Positions 52,527-62,738 of a stretch of 64,000 bases of DNA are shown here, piece after piece (the first letter of the stretch is position 1; each line of letters begins with the position of its first letter). The position numbers and the translations under genes are program-made. Under the pieces are notes generated by a model, which was given only the letters and a program-made list of their open reading frames with translations, ran no database searches and had not been told where the DNA came from. The DNA comes from Bacillota bacterium (GTDB taxonomy: Bacteria; Bacillota; Limnochordia; Limnochordales; Limnochordaceae), in the NCBI GenBank assembly GCA_017577405.1, contig PIUA01000026.1, positions 22,483 through 86,482 of the forward strand, written 5' to 3'.

Positions 52527-53531
52527 CTACGTGGGCCGTCCGATCCAGAGCCGCAGCCGGTCCAACAGGACGGCCAGGATGATGGTTGCCCCGATCACCA
52601 CCTCCTGCCAGAAGGCGGACACCCCAAGCAAGACCATGGCATTTCGGATGACCGCCACCATGGCCGCCCCCACCACCACAAAGGGGACCGACCCCCGGCC
52701 CCCGGCCAGGCTGATGCCGCCGATGACCGCGGCGGAGATCACCTCCAGCTCGTCCCCCTGGCCGTTGGTGGCGTTCCCCACCGAAAGCCGGGCCGCCAGC
52801 AGCACGCCCGTCATGGCCGCCAGCCCGGCGCTGATCATGAAGGTGGCCATGCGCACCCGGTCGACCTTGATCCCCGTCACCCGGGCCGCCTCGATGTTGC
52901 CCCCGATGGCGTACACGCTGTACCCGAATTGAGTGAAGCGCATCACCCACCAGCCGATGAGGACCACCACGGCCATGTAGATGACGGGATAGGGCACCGG
53001 CCCCAAGTACCCGCTGCCCAGGTTGACGAAGGCCTCCCAAGTGGGGCCCCGGCCCGAGATGGGCCGCCCCCGGCTGATGACCAGGGCCAGGCCCCCGGCG
53101 ATGGAGAGCATGCCGAGGGTAGGGATGAGGGGTGTCATGCGCGCCTTGGTGACCAGAAAGCCGTTCACCCACCCCACGGCCAGGCCCGTGGCCACCGCGG
53201 CGGCCACCGCCGCCCAGAGGGGCCAACCCCAGACCAGGAGCTGGGCGACCACCACCCCGCTCAGGCTGATGACGGAGCCCACCGAGAGATCGATGCCCCC
53301 GTTGCCGGCCAGCATGACGATGGCCTGCCCCACCGCGGTGGCCGCGGTGAAAGAGAACGAGCGGGCCACGTTCATCAGGTTGGTGCTGGTGAGAAACCGG
53401 GGCGAGACGGCCGCCACGACCGCCACCAGGACGAAGAAGGCGATGGTGATGCCCAACTCATAAGAGTTGGGCAAGCCGCGCCGCCGGGACGCCTCCCGAG
53501 CCGGCTCGGCCTGGGCTGGGAACAGAGCCAC
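52527..53531 (-). CDS. Ribose-type ABC permease (RbsC-like), second system
   Basis: 334 residues from GTG 53531, nine bases after GAGGGGGA; earlier in-frame ATGs exist but lack a ribosome site. Eight to ten helices; NVARSFSFTAATAVGQAIVMLAGNGGIDLSVG is the CUT2 signature, with VYAIGGNIEAARVTGI (EAA-like) and [16 protein letters not shown] near the end. It heads the operon permease, binding protein, ATPase. Upstream a TTGACA and inverted repeats with CGTG/CACG lie in an AT-richer stretch (about 53540-53610) that probably holds promoter and operator. Confidence 0.9.
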   Translation of the reverse strand: MALFPAQAEPAREASRRRGLPNSYELGITIAFFVLVAVVAAVSPRFLTSTNLMNVARSFSFTAATAVGQAIVMLAGNGGIDLSVGSVISLSGVVVAQLLVWGWPLWAAVAAAVATGLAVGWVNGFLVTKARMTPLIPTLGMLSIAGGLALVISRGRPISGRGPTWEAFVNLGSGYLGPVPYPVIYMAVVVLIGWWVMRFTQFGYSVYAIGGNIEAARVTGIKVDRVRMATFMISAGLAAMTGVLLAARLSVGNATNGQGDELEVISAAVIGGISLAGGRGSVPFVVVGAAMVAVIRNAMVLLGVSAFWQEVVIGATIILAVLLDRLRLWIGRPT

Positions 53532-53725
53532 GGATCCGATCCCCCTCATCCCGCGAACCATTCGTGTTGTGCATGTCTTCGCACGATTCGCTGTCAAGTC
53601 CTTCTTTCCGTCACCTAAAGAGTCCCAGATGGGCACCACGCCCCGCCGGCCGCCGCTCCCGCCCCTGTTCGCGCCCTGCCGACGGCCTCTACCGCCCAGG
53701 CCCGGTGCCCACGCCTTCAGCCCAC

Positions 53726-53756
53726 AAAAGAGCCCGCCGGCGGCGCCGGCGGGCTC
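53726..53756 (-). terminator. Rho-independent terminator after the SDR gene
   Basis: On the minus strand GAGCCCGCCGGC pairs perfectly with GCCGGCGGGCTC (12 bases, three-base loop), followed by TTTTGTG. It isolates the SDR gene from the downstream sugar ABC operon. Confidence 0.85.
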
Positions 53757-53789
53757 CCGGGGCTTGTGGCCCGATCCATGCGGAAGGCT

Positions 53790-54533
53790 TCACAAAGGCT
53801 CGCTCATCGGCCGCATCACCACTTCGATGATGCGGGCCTTCTCCGGCTGGGTGACGGCAAAGGCGACCGCCTCGGCCACGTCCTCCGCGTCCATCATCTC
53901 GGCCAGCTTGGGATCCCCGGGCGTGCGGCCCGTGCCCAAGGCGAAGTGGGTGTTGACCCCGCCGGGCGCGATGGTGGTCACCTTCACCCCCACGGGCCGC
54001 AGTTCATAATCCAGGGCCTGCGCGAAGCCCACCTGGGCGTGCTTGCTCGCACAGTAAACCGCCTCGTGGGGGAGCCCCTTCTTCCCCGCCACCGAGGCGA
54101 CCACCACCAGGTGGCCCCGCCGGCGCTCCTTCAGGTAGGGCACCGCGTGCCGGGCGAAGAGGAAGGTGGAGCGCATGTTGGTCTCCATGATCCAGTCGTA
54201 GTCGCTCGCGCTGAAGCTCTCCAGCGGCCCGTACTTCCCCACCCCGGCGTTGATCACCAGGATGTCCAGGCTCCCCAGCTTGTCGATGGTCTCCTGGATG
54301 GCCCGGACCACGTCCTCCTCCTTCCGGCCGTCCCCGGGGACGACCAGGGCCCGGCCGCCGGCCGCCTCCACCTCCTGGGCCACCTGCTCCAGATCGGAGA
54401 CGGTGCGGGCGAAGAGGGCCACCTGGGCCCCTTCCCGGGCCAGGCGGAGGGCGACCGCCCGCCCAATCCCCCGGCTGGCACCGGTGATCAAAGCGCTCTG
54501 ACCCGTCAGGACCTGTTCCGTTCCAGCTGCCAC
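53790..54533 (-). CDS. Short-chain dehydrogenase/reductase (classical SDR)
   Basis: 247 residues from GTG 54533. ALITGASRGIGRAVALRLA, LDILVINAGVGKYG, LVVVASVAGKKG (catalytic Ser), AVYCASKHAQVGF (Tyr and Lys) and VTTIAPGGVNTHF are all intact. The C-terminus KARIIEVVMRPMSEPL resembles 3-ketoacyl-(ACP) reductase-like SDRs that act on varied ketones. It stands alone with its own terminator and diverges from the DUF2804 gene. The substrate is unknown. Confidence 0.85.
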   Translation of the reverse strand: MAAGTEQVLTGQSALITGASRGIGRAVALRLAREGAQVALFARTVSDLEQVAQEVEAAGGRALVVPGDGRKEEDVVRAIQETIDKLGSLDILVINAGVGKYGPLESFSASDYDWIMETNMRSTFLFARHAVPYLKERRRGHLVVVASVAGKKGLPHEAVYCASKHAQVGFAQALDYELRPVGVKVTTIAPGGVNTHFALGTGRTPGDPKLAEMMDAEDVAEAVAFAVTQPEKARIIEVVMRPMSEPL

Positions 54534-54665
54534 CCCTGCTCAACCTCCTCGGGCATAGGGTCCGACGCGGCGCGGCCGCCGGCCCCCTGGGCGCGACGGC
54601 CCCCACCACCCAGAGGATTACGGCACCCGTTCGGGCAAGCCTCTTTTCACCGGCGAGCTCTGGAA

Positions 54666-54707
54666 AACTCAGGGCAGGTTTGGACCTTTCCGCCGCCGAA
54701 GAAGGGG
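54666..54707 (+). repeat. First copy of an imperfect ~40-base repeat
   Basis: The core CAGGTTTGGACCTTTCC (54675-54691) recurs with one change at 58953-58969. Similar sequence extends on both sides (ACTCAG before; GCCGCCGAAG after). It lies about 45 bases before the DUF2804 start, so it may be part of a leader or promoter. The rest of 54534-54665 shows no gene. Confidence 0.5.
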
Positions 54708-54737
54708 CCCATCCTGACGGCCCGAGGGGGAGAGGGT

Positions 54738-55757
54738 ATGCAGCACCGCATTGTGCAACCGGGGCCACTTCTGACGGCGCAGGGAACGCTGGCCCAGAGA
54801 GGTTACGCCACCGAACCGCTCCTCACCTACAACCGGGAGCAGATCCGGGTTGCCCCGTGGCGGATCAAGGAGTGGGATTTCTACCAGGTCTCCAACGACG
54901 CCTACTGCCTCCAACTCACCATCGGCCACGTCTCCTACGCGGGCGAGGTCTCCTTCCGGTTCTTCGAGTTCGCCACAGGCCGGCGGTATGATCTGGCCAA
55001 GATCCTCCTCCTGCCCTTCGACCGGATGAAGATGCCCCGCACCGCCGAACGGGGCGATCTGGCCTACCGGACCAGGGATTTGGTGATGGAGTTCCACGTC
55101 TTCGAAGGGGGCCGGCGGCTCATCTGCCGGACCAGCGGGCGGAGGCATCCCAAGATTGATGTGGACGTCCACCTCGCCCAGCCTGACCGGACCTCCATCG
55201 TCATGGCCACTCCTTTCGATGAGGATGAGCGTTTCTTCTACTACAACCAGAAGATCAACTGCATGCCCGCCCAAGGCCACGTGGAGATCGACGGCCAGCG
55301 GTACCTGTTCACGCCCGATTCGGCCTTTGGGCTGCTGGATTGGGGCCGGGGCGTCTGGCCTTTCAAGCACGAGTGGTACTGGGGCAACGGGAGCGGCTAC
55401 ATCGATGGGAAGCGCTTCGGGTTCAACATCGGCTTCGGGTTCGGCAACACCTCGGCGGCGACGGAGAACATCCTCTTCTACGACGGCACCGCCCACAAGC
55501 TGGGCCACGTCCACTTCGACCTGGCCGGCTCGGGGGGCTACATGGCCAAGAAGCGCTTCACCAGCGACGACGGCCGGTTTGAGATGGAGTTCACCCCCAT
55601 CTACGACCGCTACACGGAGACCAAGCTCCTCTTCGTCCACACCCGGTGCCACCAAGTCTTCGGCCGGTTCACCGGCCGGGCGGTGTTGGACGACGGGCGG
55701 GTGCTGGAGGTGAAGGATCTGGTCGCCTTCGCGGAGCACGCGGTCAACCGGTGGTAA
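54738..55757 (+). CDS. DUF2804 family protein
   Basis: 339 residues from ATG 54738 (GGGGGAGAGGG upstream). Family wording includes GTLAQRGYATEPLLTYNRE, WRIKEWDFYQVSND, FDEDERFFYYNQKINCMPA, FGLLDWGRGVWPFKHEWYWGNGSG and FGFNIGFGFGN. It has no signal peptide or membrane helix and is rich in beta-strands and aromatic residues. The biochemical role of DUF2804 is not known to me; a lipocalin-like hydrophobic-ligand binder is a guess. Its end overlaps the convergent HxlR gene by 14 bases. Confidence 0.8.
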   Translation: MQHRIVQPGPLLTAQGTLAQRGYATEPLLTYNREQIRVAPWRIKEWDFYQVSNDAYCLQLTIGHVSYAGEVSFRFFEFATGRRYDLAKILLLPFDRMKMPRTAERGDLAYRTRDLVMEFHVFEGGRRLICRTSGRRHPKIDVDVHLAQPDRTSIVMATPFDEDERFFYYNQKINCMPAQGHVEIDGQRYLFTPDSAFGLLDWGRGVWPFKHEWYWGNGSGYIDGKRFGFNIGFGFGNTSAATENILFYDGTAHKLGHVHFDLAGSGGYMAKKRFTSDDGRFEMEFTPIYDRYTETKLLFVHTRCHQVFGRFTGRAVLDDGRVLEVKDLVAFAEHAVNRW

Positions 55758-56145
55758 CGTCGCCGGAGGCCCCATCCCGGGAGAGGCCCTCCTCGCCGGT
55801 CCCCTGGCACCGCTCCAGGTGAGCCCGGCCCCAGCGACAGAGCTCCATCAAGGCCGGGGAGAGACTCCGCCCGTACTCGGTGAGGGAGTAGGTGGTGCTC
55901 GGCGGGACCGACCGGTGGATCTCCCGGGCGACCAGGCCGTCCCGCTCTAGCTCCCGCAACTGCTGGATGAGCATCTTCTCGCTCACCCCCGGGATCAGCC
56001 GGCGGAGGACGCCGTAGCGGCGCGGCCTCTCCGCCAGATGCCACAGGATGATGAGTTTCCACTTGCCCCCAAGCACCCGCAGCGCGGCCTCGATGTGCTG
56101 AACCGAGGGCGGAAAGGCGCGAGCCCCCACAGACCGAACCCCCAT
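55744..56145 (-). CDS. HxlR-family transcriptional regulator
   Basis: 133 residues from ATG 56145. The winged helix shows IEAALRVLGGKWKLIILWHLAERPRRYGVLRRLIPGVSEKMLIQQLRELERDGLV, summarised by the motif GGKWKLIILWHL and SEKMLIQQLRELE; YSLTEYGRSL ends the wing. HxlR proteins sense aldehydes, quinones or redox stress and often control a neighbouring oxidoreductase. It diverges from an SDR gene; the shared 85-base gap contains AGTACT and GTAC half-sites (about 56158-56180). The C-terminus after about 115 is poorly conserved. Confidence 0.85.
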   Translation of the reverse strand: MGVRSVGARAFPPSVQHIEAALRVLGGKWKLIILWHLAERPRRYGVLRRLIPGVSEKMLIQQLRELERDGLVAREIHRSVPPSTTYSLTEYGRSLSPALMELCRWGRAHLERCQGTGEEGLSRDGASGDVTTG

Positions 56146-56230
56146 ACCAACAAAAAAGTAAGTACTGGTCTCCTTGTACGAATCATCCTATCCTACCTCC
56201 GACGTGGTTGCCAGGAGGAGGAAAGAAGAG

Positions 56231-56962
56231 ATGATGATCCCACCTTCCAAGGTTGCCCTGGTCACCGGAGCCAACCGGGGCATCGGTTTCGAGATCGCCC
56301 GCCTTCTCGGCGAGCGGGGGATGGAGGTCCTCGTAGGGGCCCGGGATCCCGCCCGGGGTGAGGAGGCGGCCGCCCGGCTGCAAGCGTTGGGCATTGCCGC
56401 CACGCCCCTCCACCTCGACGTGACCGACGCCCAGACCATCGAAGCGGCCGCGCTCGCCATCGCGAGCCGCTATCAGAAGCTGGACGTCTTGGTGAACAAC
56501 GGGGCCATCTCCATCGATGGCGGTCACCCACCGAGCGAGCTGCCCCTGGAGCGGCTTCGCACGACCTACGAGACCAATGTGTTCGGGGTGGTGGCCGTCA
56601 TCCAGGCGATGCTCCCCCTCCTCCGGCGGTCCGAAGCGGGGCGCATCGTCAACATGTCGAGCGCCATGGGGACTTTCGGGGTCTGGAGCCACCCCTACAT
56701 GGGCTTCGGCGCCGCCCCGCCGCTGGCGTACGGCACCTCCAAGGCCGCCCTTAACGCCATCACCGTCTTCTTCGCCCGGGAGCTGCGGGAGACGCCCATC
56801 AAGGTGAACGCTGCCGAGCCAGGCCCCGTCGCCACCGAGATGAACCCGGCCGGGACGCGGACCCCAGCCCAGGGGGCTCAGATCGCCGTCTATCTTGCCA
56901 CCCTCCCACCCGACGGGCCGACGGGCGGCTTCTTCTCCGAAACGGGTGTCGTCCCTTGGTAG
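56231..56962 (+). CDS. SDR-family carbonyl reductase-like oxidoreductase
   Basis: 243 residues from ATG 56231 (ATG 56234 also possible), with AGGAGG at 56214-56219. ALVTGANRGIGFEIARLLGE, LDVLVNNGAISIDG, IVNMSSAMGTF (Ser), AYGTSKAALNAI (Tyr, Lys) and VNAAEPGPVATEM are present. The ANRGIG wording is that of carbonyl reductases. The divergent HxlR regulator suggests induction by a reactive carbonyl or quinone. Its last 73 bases run antisense to the end of the permease gene on the other strand. Confidence 0.85.
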   Translation: MMIPPSKVALVTGANRGIGFEIARLLGERGMEVLVGARDPARGEEAAARLQALGIAATPLHLDVTDAQTIEAAALAIASRYQKLDVLVNNGAISIDGGHPPSELPLERLRTTYETNVFGVVAVIQAMLPLLRRSEAGRIVNMSSAMGTFGVWSHPYMGFGAAPPLAYGTSKAALNAITVFFARELRETPIKVNAAEPGPVATEMNPAGTRTPAQGAQIAVYLATLPPDGPTGGFFSETGVVPW

Positions 56963-57864
56963 GTCCCGCCCGGGGCTAGGGATGCCTGCCCCGGGCGGCC
57001 CTTCCCGTGCGAGGGCCGCTCCCCTGCCGCCGAAGCACGGGGATCCAGGGCATCCCGCAGGCCGTCGCCCAGGAGATTGAACCCCATGGCCGTGATCAGG
57101 ATGGCGGCGCCCGGGAAGGTGGCGTACCACCACTGGTCGAGGAGGTAGGCCCGGCCGCTATTCACCATGGCCCCCCACTCGGCTGCCGGCGCCCGCACCC
57201 CCAAGCCCAGGAAGCTCAAGGTGGCCGTGAGGAGTATGGCGTTCCCCACGTCAAGCGTGGCCTGAACCACCACCGGCCCCAAGCTGTTGGGGAGAAGGTG
57301 ATCTTTGAGAATCCGACGGCCCGGCGCGCCCAGCGCGACCGCCGCCTCCACAAACTCCCGCTCCCGCAAGGCGAGGACCTGGGCCCGCACCAGCCGCACG
57401 TAGACGGGAATCCGGACAAAGGCGACGGCGAGCACCGTACTCGTCAGCCCCGGCCCCAGCGCGGCCGCCACGGCCATGGCCAGCACCAAGCCGGGGAAGG
57501 CCAGGATCACGTCCATCACCCGCATGAGGAGCAGATCCACGAGACCCCCGTACCACCCGCTGAGGCCCCCCAGAACCATCCCGAAGGCCAAGGCGATGGC
57601 CACCACCGCCACGCCCGACCCGATGGACCGCCGGCCCCCATCGAGCACCCGGGAGAAGAGGTCCCGCCCCACCTCATCGGTGCCGAACCAGTGCCGGGCC
57701 GAGGGTGGCTGAAGGCGCCGGGAGAGGTCCACCCCGTTCGGATCGTACGGCGCCAGCCAAGGCGCGAGGAGGGAGGCGAGGAGCATGACGGCCACCACCC
57801 CACCCGCGAAGGCGGCCAGGCTGTTCCGCCGGGCGAGGCGCCTCCAGCGCCCGCCCACCCCCAC
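56890..57864 (-). CDS. Nickel/peptide-type ABC permease (NikC/DppC-like)
   Basis: 324 residues if GTG 57864 (after GATGAGGGG) is the start. RRNSLAAFAGGVVAVMLLASLLAPWLAP is the first helix; HWFGTDEVGRDLFSRVLDGGRRSIG, the EAA loop GAPGRRILKDHLLPNSLGPVVV and FNLLGDGLRDALDPR are standard. The C-terminus continues about 45 residues beyond the family norm. It looks intact, but the upstream permease and binding-protein genes of this operon are broken, so it is probably non-functional or rescued by another system. Confidence 0.8.
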   Translation of the reverse strand: MGVGGRWRRLARRNSLAAFAGGVVAVMLLASLLAPWLAPYDPNGVDLSRRLQPPSARHWFGTDEVGRDLFSRVLDGGRRSIGSGVAVVAIALAFGMVLGGLSGWYGGLVDLLLMRVMDVILAFPGLVLAMAVAAALGPGLTSTVLAVAFVRIPVYVRLVRAQVLALREREFVEAAVALGAPGRRILKDHLLPNSLGPVVVQATLDVGNAILLTATLSFLGLGVRAPAAEWGAMVNSGRAYLLDQWWYATFPGAAILITAMGFNLLGDGLRDALDPRASAAGERPSHGKGRPGQASLAPGGTYQGTTPVSEKKPPVGPSGGRVAR

Positions 57865-57947
57865 CGCCACCCCCTCATCACGCCTGGGCGCGCCGCTCGG
57901 CCGCCGGCCCAGGAGCGCCGGTATCCTGTTCCTTTCGGTCGCACTGG

Positions 57948-58560
57948 TTACCCCATGGCCCGGATCCTCGGATCCAAGAGAAGCGTCACCAAGTCCACCA
58001 CCAGGTTGACCACCGTGTACCCCGTGGCCACCACCAGAGTGAAGCCCATGATCGCCGGAAAGTCGAGGAAGGCGATGGAGTCCACCACATAGCTCCCCAT
58101 CCCCGGCCAGGCAAAGATGGTCTCCGTCACCACCGCGCCGGCCAGGAGATCCCCGAGGGCCAGCCCCACCACGGTCACCGTGGGGATGAGGGCATTTCGG
58201 AGCGCATGGCGGTAGAGGAGGCGCCGGGGCGGCACACCGTAGGCCCGGGCCGTCCGGATGTACTCTTGCGCCAGCACCTCCAGGAGGCTGGCCCGGACCT
58301 GCCGGGCCACCAAGCCCACATGGACGAAGGCTAGGCAGCTGGCGGGCAACGCCAGGTGCTTCAGCGCGTCGGCCGCCACCCCCCACTCCCCAGCCAGCAG
58401 CGCATCCAGGATGAGAAAGCCCGTGACGCTCCGGGGCGGCAGCCCGTAGGGGGAGAGCCGCCCCCCGCCGGGCAGCCACCCCAGCCTCCCGTAGAAGAAG
58501 ACCAGGGCCATCACCCCCAGCCAGAAGAGGGGCACGGAGACGCCCGCCACCGAGAGGCTT
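57948..58560 (-). pseudogene. Truncated NikB/DppB-type ABC permease, N-terminus missing
   Basis: The readable frame (about 200 residues) starts VAGVSVPLFWLGVMALVFFYGRLGWLP, which corresponds to about residue 120 of a normal ~310-residue permease. It then continues correctly: ARAYGVPPRRLLYRHALRNALIPTVTVVG, ETIFAWPGMGSYVVDSI and LLLDPRIRAMG. The first two helices and the DDPxxxQYxxWL region are absent. The sequence before it belongs to a binding protein in another frame, so a deletion has joined the two genes. Confidence 0.8.
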
Positions 58561-58825
58561 TGGCCAGGGTGAAAAGGAAGGGCGCAAAGGGCTGGCTCAA
58601 GGTGAACTGAACGGTCCAGGGGCCTACGGCCTCGATCCTCTCCAGGGTCATGGTGACGGCCGGGTCCAGGTTGTCCACATCACCCGATAGGCCGATCACC
58701 AGCACGTTGGGTGGCGTGGCTGCCTCCACTGGCCACCGTCCCCAGAAAAGCGCCACCCCTAGGAGCGTCACCCAAGCCAGGACACCCAGCATACCCCGGC
58801 GGCAACGGGGCCCGCCCATCCTCAT
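58561..58825 (-). pseudogene. Remnant of a family-5 ABC binding protein, internally deleted
   Basis: From ATG 58825 (or 58819) a signal peptide (RGMLGVLAWVTLLGVALFWG) and mature start NVLVIGLSGDVDNLDPAVTM are read. These jump directly to ERIEAVGPWTVQFTLSQPFAPFLFTLA, a segment that lies some 100 residues further on in intact proteins of this family. It then runs out of frame into the truncated permease. At least two deletions are implied. The rest of the binding protein (about 400 residues) is gone. Confidence 0.75.
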
Positions 58826-58943
58826 CGCCTCCCGTGCAGGCTCACCCTTGGCCGACTGTTGGTAGGATTCACAGCATTGTAGCCAGTTCCTTCTGAATAT
58901 TCGTTCGCTAGCTCCGGACAAGCTGAACCGGCAAGAGCCCAAA

Positions 58944-58985
58944 GACTTGAGACAGGTTCGGACCTTTCCCCCGGCGAAGGAGAAG
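58944..58985 (+). repeat. Second copy of the imperfect ~40-base repeat
   Basis: CAGGTTCGGACCTTTCC (58953-58969) matches the copy at 54675-54691 in 16 of 17 bases, and the flanks ACTTGAG and CGGCGAAGGAG are also similar. It lies about 100 bases before the AraD-like gene. At 58999-59021 a further motif starting GAGCACC resembles the leader of the nucleotidase gene (43443-43465). The remainder of 58826-59064 has no gene. Confidence 0.5.
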
Positions 58986-59064
58986 AAAGACGAGGCTTGA
59001 GCACCAAAGGGGAGAGCCTTCGCCCGTCCCGGAAACCAGTACAGGTCAGGAAGGGGTTGGTACC

Positions 59065-59709
59065 ATGCTGGAGGCTCTGCGCCAGGCAGTCTGGGAGGCG
59101 AACATCCGCCTGCCCAAGGAAGGGCTGGTCACCATGACCAGCGGCAACGCCTCAGGCCGGGATCCTGAGACGGGCCTCGTGGTCATCAAGCCAAGTGGAG
59201 TCCTCTACGACCAGATGACGCCCGAAGATCTGGTGATTGTGGACCTGGACGGGAACGTGGTCGAAGGGCACCTCCGGCCGTCGGTCGACACGGCCACCCA
59301 CCTCTACATTTACCGGCACCGGTCCGACGTGGGCGGCATTATCCACACCCACTCGCCCTACGCCACTAGCTTCGCCGCCTTGGGCGAGCCCATCCCCGTG
59401 GTCCTCACCGCCATCGCCGACGAGTTTGGCGGCCCCATCCCCTGCGCACCCTACGCCCCTGTAGGCGGGGACGCCATCGGCAAGGCGGTGGTGGAACACA
59501 TCGGCCCGTCGCCCGCCGTTCTGTTGAAGAGCCACGGTGTGTTCGCCATCGGGCCCGATGTCCACGCGGCCTTGAAGGCCGCGGTCATGGTGGAGGATGT
59601 GGCCAAGACCGTCCATCTGGCCATGTTGCGGGGCCGTCCTGAGCCCTTGCCCGACGAGGAGGTCGCCCGGGCGCACCGCGCCTATAAGGAGAAGTACGGC
59701 CAGCGCTGA
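59065..59709 (+). CDS. Class II aldolase/epimerase, L-ribulose-5-phosphate 4-epimerase-like
   Basis: 214 residues; ATG 59065 follows AGGAAGGGG. LVTMTSGNASGRDPETGLVVIKPSGVLYDQMTPEDLV is the AraD/FucA opening, HTHSPYATSFA supplies two zinc His ligands, and LLKSHGVFAIGPD the third. It epimerises L-ribulose-5-phosphate to D-xylulose-5-phosphate or cleaves a related sugar phosphate. The presence of AraM-, isomerase- and ribulokinase-like genes nearby favours the AraD role. Confidence 0.88.
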   Translation: MLEALRQAVWEANIRLPKEGLVTMTSGNASGRDPETGLVVIKPSGVLYDQMTPEDLVIVDLDGNVVEGHLRPSVDTATHLYIYRHRSDVGGIIHTHSPYATSFAALGEPIPVVLTAIADEFGGPIPCAPYAPVGGDAIGKAVVEHIGPSPAVLLKSHGVFAIGPDVHAALKAAVMVEDVAKTVHLAMLRGRPEPLPDEEVARAHRAYKEKYGQR

Positions 59710-59738
59710 AAGAGACCGACAGAAAGGGGCCCATCTCC

Positions 59739-61103
59739 ATGCGGTTGGTGGAAGGCTTGACCGGCATCGAGGAGCCGCGGCCGGCGGACTTGGCTGGCCG
59801 GACGTTGGATTGCCCATGCGGCCGACGCCACCAGGTGCCCATCGAGGCCCTGGTCACCGATCCCGGCGGCGTCCAGGAGGTGGGCCCTTTCCTCGCCCGA
59901 AAAGGTCACCGGCGGGTCTGGCTCATCGCCGACGAGCGCACCTTCGCCGCCGGTGGCTCCCAAGCTGAGGCCAGTTGCCGCGAGGCAGGGGTGGTCGTGA
60001 AAAAGACCATCCTCCCCGGTGAACCCATGCCCCATGCCGATAAAGAGGCTCTCGGTCGGCTCGCGTTCGACCTGGAGCCTGAGGCGCTACCGCTGATTGC
60101 GGTCGGGTCGGGAACTGTTTCGGATCTGGCGCGGTTTCTGGCGTATCGGACAGGAACCTTCTTCGTCACCGTCCCCACGGCTCCCAGCATGGATGGTTAC
60201 ACCTCTTCGGTGGCGGCCATGCTGGTCGACGGGGTCCGCATAACCTTTCCTGCCGCCCCGCCCAGGGCCATCTTCGCCGACCCCGACATCTACAGCCGTG
60301 CGCCCCGGGAACTCATCGCCGCGGGGTACGCGGAGATGCTGGGCAAGCTCACCGCTCTGGCGGACTGGCGCCTTTCGGCGGTCCTGAACGGCGAGTACCA
60401 CTGCCCCCTGGCTGAAGAGCTGGTCACCGATGCGGCACGGCCGATCCTAGAGGATCCCGGTTCACCGGCCGTCTTGATGGAAGGGCTTCTCTGGGTGGGC
60501 CTGGCGATGCTCATGGTGGGCACCTCCCGTCCTGCCTCGGGCTCGGAGCATCACGTCGCCCACTATTGGGAGATGCGCGCGCTCTGGGAGGGCCGGGAGC
60601 CGTACGGACACGGCGAGCGGGTAGGCATCGCGACGGTGCTCATCCAGCACCTCTACGAGGAGCTGTTCGACCGGCATCGGGACCAGCTCGCGGAGCTCGC
60701 CGCCCGGGCCCAGGGGTCGGCCCACGGAACCGAGACCCAAATCCGCACCTGGTACGGGCCGGTGGCCGACGGGCTCCTGAAAGAACAAAGCTCGTGGGGC
60801 AGCAAGGCCTATGGCCCCCGTCCCTTGACCGCTGAGGGCCTGGAGGCGGCAGCCCAGGCGGTCCAGCCCTTCCGCCTCAGCCCCGACACTGCCTTGGCCT
60901 TCTTGGCCCGGGCCGGAGCTCCCCAGCATCCCTACGAGATCGACGTCTCGCCCGAACTGGTGGAGATCACCCTGCAGGCAGCCAAAGAGGTGCGGAACCG
61001 GTTCACCATCCTCCATCTCTTGAACGAGCTGGGGCTCTTGGAAGAGCTGAGCCAGGTGGTGGCGGGGAACGTGGCGACGGACCGGCGCCCAGGGGAGGCT
61101 TGA
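59739..61103 (+). CDS. sn-Glycerol-1-phosphate dehydrogenase (AraM/EgsA-like)
   Basis: 454 residues from ATG 59739, 29 bases after the AraD-like gene. The iron-alcohol-dehydrogenase-type fold has VWLIADERTFAAGG, IAVGSGTVSDLARFLAYR (nucleotide site), VPTAPSMDGYTSSVAAM, and metal His ligands in SGSEHHVAHYWEM and YGHGERVGIATVL. AraM reduces dihydroxyacetone phosphate to glycerol-1-phosphate in Bacillus and is often inside arabinose operons. The reason for that link is unclear. The N-terminal ~45 residues with CPCGRRH form a short Cys-containing extension. Confidence 0.88.
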   Translation: MRLVEGLTGIEEPRPADLAGRTLDCPCGRRHQVPIEALVTDPGGVQEVGPFLARKGHRRVWLIADERTFAAGGSQAEASCREAGVVVKKTILPGEPMPHADKEALGRLAFDLEPEALPLIAVGSGTVSDLARFLAYRTGTFFVTVPTAPSMDGYTSSVAAMLVDGVRITFPAAPPRAIFADPDIYSRAPRELIAAGYAEMLGKLTALADWRLSAVLNGEYHCPLAEELVTDAARPILEDPGSPAVLMEGLLWVGLAMLMVGTSRPASGSEHHVAHYWEMRALWEGREPYGHGERVGIATVLIQHLYEELFDRHRDQLAELAARAQGSAHGTETQIRTWYGPVADGLLKEQSSWGSKAYGPRPLTAEGLEAAAQAVQPFRLSPDTALAFLARAGAPQHPYEIDVSPELVEITLQAAKEVRNRFTILHLLNELGLLEELSQVVAGNVATDRRPGEA

Positions 61104-61190
61104 GTCGCTGAAGCCCCCACCCATGGCGCCAGGGATCGGCGGGCCGGGGTCCCGACCATGAGCTGGGCCACACGATGGCGTTCAACAAGA

Positions 61191-61215
61191 AGGGGAGGCG
61201 CCCCGCGCCTCCCCT
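61191..61215. terminator. Hairpin between the converging pentose genes
   Basis: AGGGGAGGCGC (61191-61201) pairs perfectly with GCGCCTCCCCT (61205-61215). It lies between the AraM-like gene and the minus-strand isomerase gene and may end both transcripts. Confidence 0.65.
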
Positions 61216-61258
61216 CTGACCTCTCCCCTTGTCCCCGGTCTGGCGGGTCTCCCGGGTC

Positions 61259-62677
<1,419 letters not shown>

Positions 62678-62738
62678 CTTCCTCTCCCCCCAGTTGGTCA
62701 AGGTTCACCGGCGACTGGATGCACCAAGCCGGCCTCGG

